A stretch of 42,371 nt of DNA from positions 1-42,371 of the IMG/VR virus record IMGVR_UViG_3300038548_000077. One strand, written 5' to 3'. Below, piece by piece: positions 38,301-42,371 of the stretch (position 1 is its first letter; each line of letters opens with the position of its first letter). The translations under genes were made by a program, and so were the position numbers. Under the pieces are notes generated by a model. The model was not told the origin of the DNA. It saw nothing but the letters and a program-made list of their open reading frames with translations, and did no database searches. Source of the stretch: a virus.

Positions 38301-39224
38301 CTACACACCTGCACTTGCATAAGCGCCACGAGGATCAGACCAACCAAACGAATAACGTTCATCAGCTTTAAATCGTGCGTTGCTTGTGCCAAAGTCCATA
38401 TCTTGATCAAAGTCAACTTCTTGACGGGTAAAGTATTTCATACCGTCCGGTGCATTAGTTTTAATAAACCATGCAGTGTTAGAAGTTAAGTAGTTATTGA
38501 CCATATGACCAGCCGGTAACATACCAGTTGAACGAACAGCGTTAATAGCGTTATTACCTGTATCGTTTTGTAATACAGAGTTTAAAATACGCTCTGCTTC
38601 AAAACCAAGCTTAGGAGGAACAACCAATCGCTCACCACGTAAAGCTATACGTAAACCGCGGGGGTCTGTAGCTTCATTGATTTGGATTAATAGATCTTCT
38701 AATGATGCTTCAGATAATGCCGCCGGAGTAGCTAATTCATTACTAAAAGTAGTTGAATCAGATGGTCCGTTAATGTGAAGTTGTGAAAATAATTCAACAC
38801 CATCACCACCGGTCATTAAGAAAGCAGAGTTAAAGCCACGGTTATAAACGTTAGCACCTACATTCTCTTTGGTTTGCTGCATACTAAATGCAAGAGCACG
38901 AGCACGTTTAGCAAATAAGTTATAAAGGTTATCTGCCATAGCTTCTTTAGTAACAATAAAGCCTTTAGCGTAAGTTAAGTTAGGAAACTTAGGGCTAAAA
39001 CCTTCTTGTTGACTATCATAAGCAACGCCATTACCTTCCAGCTTAACTGGAGCTAAACCAAAACCTTCAAATTGTTGGTCTTGTTCAAATGCTTTTTGTG
39101 ATTGTTCAGTATTAAAAAGCATGTTCCATTGCATAGAATGTGAAGCATACGCCTGCCCGAATACGTTCTTTACGCCTTCTTGTAGAAGACGACTAATATT
39201 GCCTGTTGTAATTACACCAGCCAT
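38301..39224 (-). CDS. Major capsid protein (HK97 fold, Mu gpT-like)
   Basis: 307 aa. The start MAGVITTGNISRLLQEGVKNVFGQAY and middle (LTYAKGFIVTKEAMADN, RARALAFSMQQTKENVGANVYNRGF, LVVPPKLGFEAERIL) match the Mu gpT-like major head subunit pattern. The C-terminus (KADERYSFGWSDPRGAYAS) is typical too. It is shorter than P22 coat (430) and appears to lack P22's I-domain, so the capsid gene is of a different HK97 branch from the P22-like tail genes. Preceded by the decoration protein. Confidence 0.85.
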   Translation of the reverse strand: MAGVITTGNISRLLQEGVKNVFGQAYASHSMQWNMLFNTEQSQKAFEQDQQFEGFGLAPVKLEGNGVAYDSQQEGFSPKFPNLTYAKGFIVTKEAMADNLYNLFAKRARALAFSMQQTKENVGANVYNRGFNSAFLMTGGDGVELFSQLHINGPSDSTTFSNELATPAALSEASLEDLLIQINEATDPRGLRIALRGERLVVPPKLGFEAERILNSVLQNDTGNNAINAVRSTGMLPAGHMVNNYLTSNTAWFIKTNAPDGMKYFTRQEVDFDQDMDFGTSNARFKADERYSFGWSDPRGAYASAGV

Positions 39225-39226
39225 GA

Positions 39227-39766
39227 TTATACTCCCACTACGTTGTTAGTTGATTCATTGATGCGACAAAAGATAGTTGAACCAGAAGCGGTTAACCCGT
39301 CTTTTAATCCTACAATACGGATTTGTGCTGTTGCTGCTGCGGGAGATGTTGTGTTAACCACCATATTGGAATTAACCAATCCACCAGATGAAGATGCGAC
39401 AGTTGCCACAATATCAGCGTTAGCGCCAACATCAACTAAAGCTACAGTTGTAGATGCTTCAGCCTCCATTAACATATCGCGATCGACGGCTACTTTAACA
39501 GTTCCAGCAGTTAAAGCTGGTAAACCTTTTTGTTCTAGGTTTGAAATATTAAAGTCAACGGCAACAATTGGACCTGTTACGGTTTGCGCTGCTGCTGCTG
39601 CATCTACTTCTGCCAGACCATCGGCAGCTCGTGCTGTTCCTGTAATGCGAACAATATCACCTACAGCTAAAAGCGTTGTATGCGCTGCAGCTACGGCGAA
39701 AGTTTGAATTTTCCCAGTGTATGAATTACCTGAGATATCTTGAATGGGGCGGAATCCACCAGCCAT
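39227..39766 (-). CDS. Putative head decoration protein, 179 aa
   Basis: Ala/Thr/Val-rich beta protein starting GGFRPIQDISGNSYTGKIQTF, with GDIVRITG and a long strand series; 2 bp before the coat gene. Many phages place a decoration or capsid-stabilising protein here. GGAGAATT ribosome binding site. Function inferred. Confidence 0.65.
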   Translation of the reverse strand: MAGGFRPIQDISGNSYTGKIQTFAVAAAHTTLLAVGDIVRITGTARAADGLAEVDAAAAAQTVTGPIVAVDFNISNLEQKGLPALTAGTVKVAVDRDMLMEAEASTTVALVDVGANADIVATVASSSGGLVNSNMVVNTTSPAAATAQIRIVGLKDGLTASGSTIFCRINESTNNVVGV

Positions 39767-39797
39767 AATAATTCTCCAAAATTAAAAAGTAAACAAA

Positions 39798-39810
39798 GCC
39801 CATTAAGGGC
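39798..39810 (-). other. Terminator-like hairpin in the decoration/coat leader
   Basis: GCCC-TTAAT-GGGC (minus strand) followed by TTTGTTTACTTTTT, about 30 nt before ATG 39766, in a 222-bp gap. As a terminator it would block the coat genes, so an attenuator or 5' leader stabiliser is more likely. No good promoter is seen in the gap. Confidence 0.4.
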
Positions 39811-39988
39811 GTTTAGTTGTACAAATCAATCCGGAGTTTCTTTCCTGGCCAATGATTTGGGGTTGGCTTTTACCTCTATAAAAGCGACCACTTATTCATT
39901 ATTCTAATCATTTATAAGTTAATTACACTATTTTCTATAATGCAAATAACTTATATTAACCTATTCTACTACATATTGGCAAATATAC

Positions 39989-40387
39989 CTAAATTATGTC
40001 TCTTTCTGCAACATGAGTTTTGCCTAAAGGAACATACTCTTCTTCGCCTAAAGATTGAGCTTGCTTAGCTGTTGCATCAATATTTTGCTTTTGCTGTGCC
40101 GCTATATCTTCATCGTGATACTTTGTTTCTATGCACATAGCGTAATGAGTTTCACCGCCACCAGCAGGAACTGTTAAAGGCTTGTCATCATCACCGATAA
40201 CTTTTTCATAATAGGCTGCTTCCATTTGTTCAATCATACCTTTACGATCAATAGCCCAGTAATAAAAATAACCTTCTTTTTTTAAGTGTGCAGGTATGTG
40301 TAATTTATTACCAGCGCTTAACGGTACTCTAGCAGGGCGTTGTTTATTATCATGTGCGTTTTTGTTAGCGTTTCGGTTATTGCTCAT
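39989..40387 (-). CDS. Conserved-looking virion/capsid-region protein, 132 aa
   Basis: A basic Asn-rich start, then RPARVPLSAGNKLHIPAH, GYFYYWAIDRKGMIEQMEAAYYEKV and PAGGGETHYAMCIE, a pattern seen in capsid-region proteins of podoviruses. It may aid head assembly or be structural. Overlaps the previous gene by 11 bp. Confidence 0.7.
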   Translation of the reverse strand: MSNNRNANKNAHDNKQRPARVPLSAGNKLHIPAHLKKEGYFYYWAIDRKGMIEQMEAAYYEKVIGDDDKPLTVPAGGGETHYAMCIETKYHDEDIAAQQKQNIDATAKQAQSLGEEEYVPLGKTHVAERDII

Positions 40388-40817
40388 TGTTTTTACCCTC
40401 TGACAGCATAATTCTTGCCATTGACGCTTTATTAAGAAGGTCAGCGGCTATTAACTTTAAAACCCCGTAAACAGTTACTAGAGGTATGTTGTTTTCTTGA
40501 TTTATTAAAGTGGTAAGTTTTAGTTCGAAGTTATTTACATCGTTACCATCTAGAACAACAGTTACAGTATATCCATCTTCGAATATATGTTTAGGGCTCC
40601 AACTAACGTATTCATCATCACTACCTCTATTGTAAACAACTAAATACCCATTATCGTTAGGGTTTTCATCCTTAGGTATATCCCACCCTTTAACTTTATT
40701 GTAAGCACCTCTATTCATTGGTAGTGCGTGAACTTGTTTGTGACAGTCATATTTATTCATTTTTGCATGACTCATGGTTTTATTTTTTATGCACTCAGCA
40801 ATATTTACTTGTTCCAT
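40377..40817 (-). CDS. Phage protein with GYLVVYNRG..SWSP domain, 146 aa
   Basis: ALPMNRGAYNKVKGWDIPKDENPNDNGYLV and YVSWSPKHIFEDGY belong to a common small phage domain of unknown function. The C-terminal 60 residues are helical (FELKLTTLINQ, VYGVLKLIAADLLNKASMARIML). Such C-terminal hairpins in related proteins are sometimes anti-defence modules, but this one does not clearly match them. Starts at the scaffold stop. Confidence 0.65.
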   Translation of the reverse strand: MEQVNIAECIKNKTMSHAKMNKYDCHKQVHALPMNRGAYNKVKGWDIPKDENPNDNGYLVVYNRGSDDEYVSWSPKHIFEDGYTVTVVLDGNDVNNFELKLTTLINQENNIPLVTVYGVLKLIAADLLNKASMARIMLSEGKNNEQ

Positions 40818-41647
40818 TATCCTTTCCTCGTATCAGCGACAGTTTTTAAAAATTCAGCTTCAGTAAACATTTGTGATCCAAACATGCTCCATTGTTGTCG
40901 CTCGTCATTAGTTAGATCGCTCATGGTTAAAGATTTGTTTTGCCTGCTGGTTCTACGTGTATTGTTTTCTGTTGTATTCGGCTGATTACGTCTAGGGTTA
41001 TTATTGTTTGTTGGGTAAAGTTGATTTATCTTTTTATCAAGATACTCAAGCACCTGTGACGTTGTAGCGTTAGGGTTGGCATCTGCATAACTATTATAAA
41101 AAGCCTTAGCATCATTGGACTTTTCACCAGATTCAAAAAACCAAGGGTTCTTTTTATTCCAATCCTCTATGTCTCTATCTGGTTGTTGTGCTACTTGCTC
41201 TGGTACGTCCTCTTTTTGTAACTCTTCGATCTTAGATTGTGCAGAATCAAAGGCTTCAGTATCTGACATATCAACAGCACTTCGTTGCTCTGCTTGTAAG
41301 GACTTTATTTTTGCATCTGTTTGTGCTTTATTAAATTTATTTACGTTATCAATACGTACTTCAAAATCACGCTCAATACGATCTAATCGTTGGTCTTTTT
41401 CTTTTAATTTAGCTAACCATTCGCCATCACGTTGGAATTCTTTAGCTGTCTTCCAGTTATCCTCTGGACCACTAAAGTCATCAAGTGGACGCCAACCTTG
41501 ATCGTATTGTTTTTGCTCAAAATCAGATAGGTTGTTTTCTTCTTGCTGTTCTTCATGTTGCTCTGTTTGATCACCGGCATTTGCTAATGCGACTAAATCA
41601 ATCTCTTGTTCATTGCTTTGGTCTAAATTCTCTTGTTCATCAGACAT
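40817..41647 (-). CDS. Scaffolding protein
   Basis: 276 aa, acidic and almost all helix (first 50 residues mainly Glu, Gln and Asp; WLAKLKEKDQRLDRIERDFE near 80-96), with a short basic C-terminus (about 225-245). Position upstream of coat and composition are those of scaffolds such as P22 gp8. It guides procapsid assembly and then leaves. FVSS-like HTH not evident. Confidence 0.75.
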   Translation of the reverse strand: MSDEQENLDQSNEQEIDLVALANAGDQTEQHEEQQEENNLSDFEQKQYDQGWRPLDDFSGPEDNWKTAKEFQRDGEWLAKLKEKDQRLDRIERDFEVRIDNVNKFNKAQTDAKIKSLQAEQRSAVDMSDTEAFDSAQSKIEELQKEDVPEQVAQQPDRDIEDWNKKNPWFFESGEKSNDAKAFYNSYADANPNATTSQVLEYLDKKINQLYPTNNNNPRRNQPNTTENNTRRTSRQNKSLTMSDLTNDERQQWSMFGSQMFTEAEFLKTVADTRKG

Positions 41648-41648
41648 T

Positions 41649-42086
41649 TTACTTATCCTCGTTAATAAGTTGTTTAACTATTTCTTTACTAAGTACGCCT
41701 ACAATATCGTCATCTACGACATATCTAAGGCTTTTGTGTTGATTGTCATAATCTGCAAGTCTTGACTTCTTGCCATCATAACGACCGCTTAACTCTACAA
41801 TATCACCAACTTTAACACCCCAATCTTCAGGAGATTCACAGTTAGCAAACCCTTTATAACAAATAGGGCCAAAAGCTAAAATTTCAGCTACGTCACCTGC
41901 TCCCTCTTCCTTTTTAATTACAGATTCAGACATTAAGACTATACCGCCAGTTGATTTAAACTGAACAGGTATAAGTTTGACTAGGACGTAATGACCTAAT
42001 GGTTTAGTGGGTGGTTGTGTTAGTAATGCGTTCTTTTCTTTTTCTTGCTGAGCAAGTAATGTGCTAATTGTGCCTGATGTAATCAT
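41649..42086 (-). CDS. GroES-like co-chaperonin (Cpn10 fold)
   Basis: 145 aa. From residue 29: PLGHYVLVKLIP, then KSTGGIVLMSES (the GroES mobile loop, SAGGIVL in E. coli), VAEILAFGPICY, VKVGDIVELSGRY and RYVVDDDIVGVL; the whole Cpn10 order. It has about 28 extra N-terminal residues and a longer insert at 77-92. GGIVL is what docks on GroEL, so it probably partners host GroEL to fold coat or other virion proteins, like T4 gp31. It sits immediately upstream of scaffold and coat. Confidence 0.87.
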   Translation of the reverse strand: MITSGTISTLLAQQEKEKNALLTQPPTKPLGHYVLVKLIPVQFKSTGGIVLMSESVIKKEEGAGDVAEILAFGPICYKGFANCESPEDWGVKVGDIVELSGRYDGKKSRLADYDNQHKSLRYVVDDDIVGVLSKEIVKQLINEDK

Positions 42087-42310
42087 TCTGAAGCCTCCGA
42101 TAACATATCTTCATAGACTTCGTTCAGCATCTCAATACCTTCGAGCATACCCTCATTCCTTGCGGTTTGCATTGCTGTCCGGTCGCATGTATCTCTTAAA
42201 CACGATTCAGACCTTACTTCTTTACATTGTTCTTCGAGCTTTTTACTTATCGCTCTTGTTACAGGGTGGCTATTCCACTCCTGTAGGTCCTGCTTGGTTA
42301 GCACTTGCAT
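42083..42310 (-). CDS. Small helical protein between portal and GroES, 75 aa
   Basis: All-helical, with four cysteine or Arg/Glu pairs (CKEVRSESCLRDTCDR) and an acidic tail. Its first 41 codon bases lie in the portal C-terminal coding region (42270-42310 equals 26-66), an out-of-frame overlap across the circle join. It overlaps the GroES start by 4 bp. Function unknown; it may belong to head assembly. Confidence 0.65.
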   Translation of the reverse strand: MQVLTKQDLQEWNSHPVTRAISKKLEEQCKEVRSESCLRDTCDRTAMQTARNEGMLEGIEMLNEVYEDMLSEASE

Positions 42311-42371
42311 TATTCAGCTCCTGTGGCTGTTGTAATTCCCTCAATACCTGCTGGTTTTGAAGTTCTTGGTT
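42245..42371. repeat. Right copy of the 127-bp terminal direct repeat
   Basis: Identical to 1-127; see that entry. Bases 42245-42310 encode the start of the 75-aa gene and 42270-42371 also encode the portal C-terminus. Confidence 0.93.

Noticed and set aside
40377-40817. Anti-CBASS Acb2/Tad1-type hairpin at the C-terminus
   Set aside because: The SWSP domain often precedes such hairpins, but this C-terminus does not show the expected pattern; not claimed.

Overview
The window is an essentially complete tailed-phage genome of the P22/Sf6 morphogenetic class (podovirus-type short tail). Its last 127 bases (42245-42371) repeat its first 127 (1-127), so the contig closes into a circle of 42,244 bp; the cut falls inside the portal / 75-aa gene overlap. 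The DNA is clearly AT-rich. A gammaproteobacterial, perhaps cold or marine, host is inferred from the kinship of the virion proteins to P22/Sf6; nothing in the sequence names the host. No integrase, excisionase, full-length CI/LexA repressor, DNA polymerase, helicase or primase was recognised. The phage therefore looks virulent, or maintained without integration, and dependent on host replication enzymes.

Nearly everything is read leftward (minus strand). Following that direction from 22.4 kb: (1) 22411-20217, an early operon of small genes headed by a ribbon-helix-helix-like protein and closed by a strong terminator. (2) 20117-14961, a LexA-HTH/DUF551 fusion, three cysteine-rich zinc-binding-type proteins, a 540-bp gene-free stretch next to an HNH/AP2 endonuclease, then an initiator-like pair of replication genes. 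(3) 14234-10498, a densely overlapping stack of very small ORFs plus NinB-like, YbcO-like (DUF1364) and RuvC-like recombination genes. (4) 10461-8939, membrane and coiled-coil proteins. (5) 8946-5613, beta-rich, internally duplicated putative appendage proteins. (6) 5519-4529, small genes, then small terminase (4496), large terminase (3867) and portal (2230). (7) Across the join: 75-aa protein, GroES-like co-chaperonin, scaffold, two conserved small genes, decoration protein, major capsid protein, a head-fibre-like gene, gp4-like and gp10-like tail adaptors, a gp26-like tail needle, gp14-like protein, three ejection proteins in gp7/gp20/gp16 order, and the tailspike ending at 25760.

Two blocks are read rightward. 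One (22547-25679) carries small genes, a RecT annealase, a coiled-coil protein, an OB/SSB-like protein, a 41-aa membrane protein and an M15-type endolysin; it converges on the tailspike, with a leftward terminator between. The other is an isolated island (14358-14930) with a three-segment holin and a 24-codon proline-rich ORF. Early control appears to sit at 22412-22546, where two divergent sigma70-type promoters have nearly touching -35 boxes separated by a small inverted repeat.

The most unusual signal is regulatory. At two unrelated places (5552-5586 and 16575-16609) an intrinsic-terminator-like hairpin carries a TTGAC -35 box in its loop, exactly 17 bp from a -10 box whose spacer is the terminator T-tract. 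These look like combined stop-and-restart elements. Other points of interest are the phage GroES beside scaffold and coat, the LexA-HTH/DUF551 fusion, the tail needle with a repeated coiled-coil module, and the structured gene-free region at 17.7-18.3 kb.
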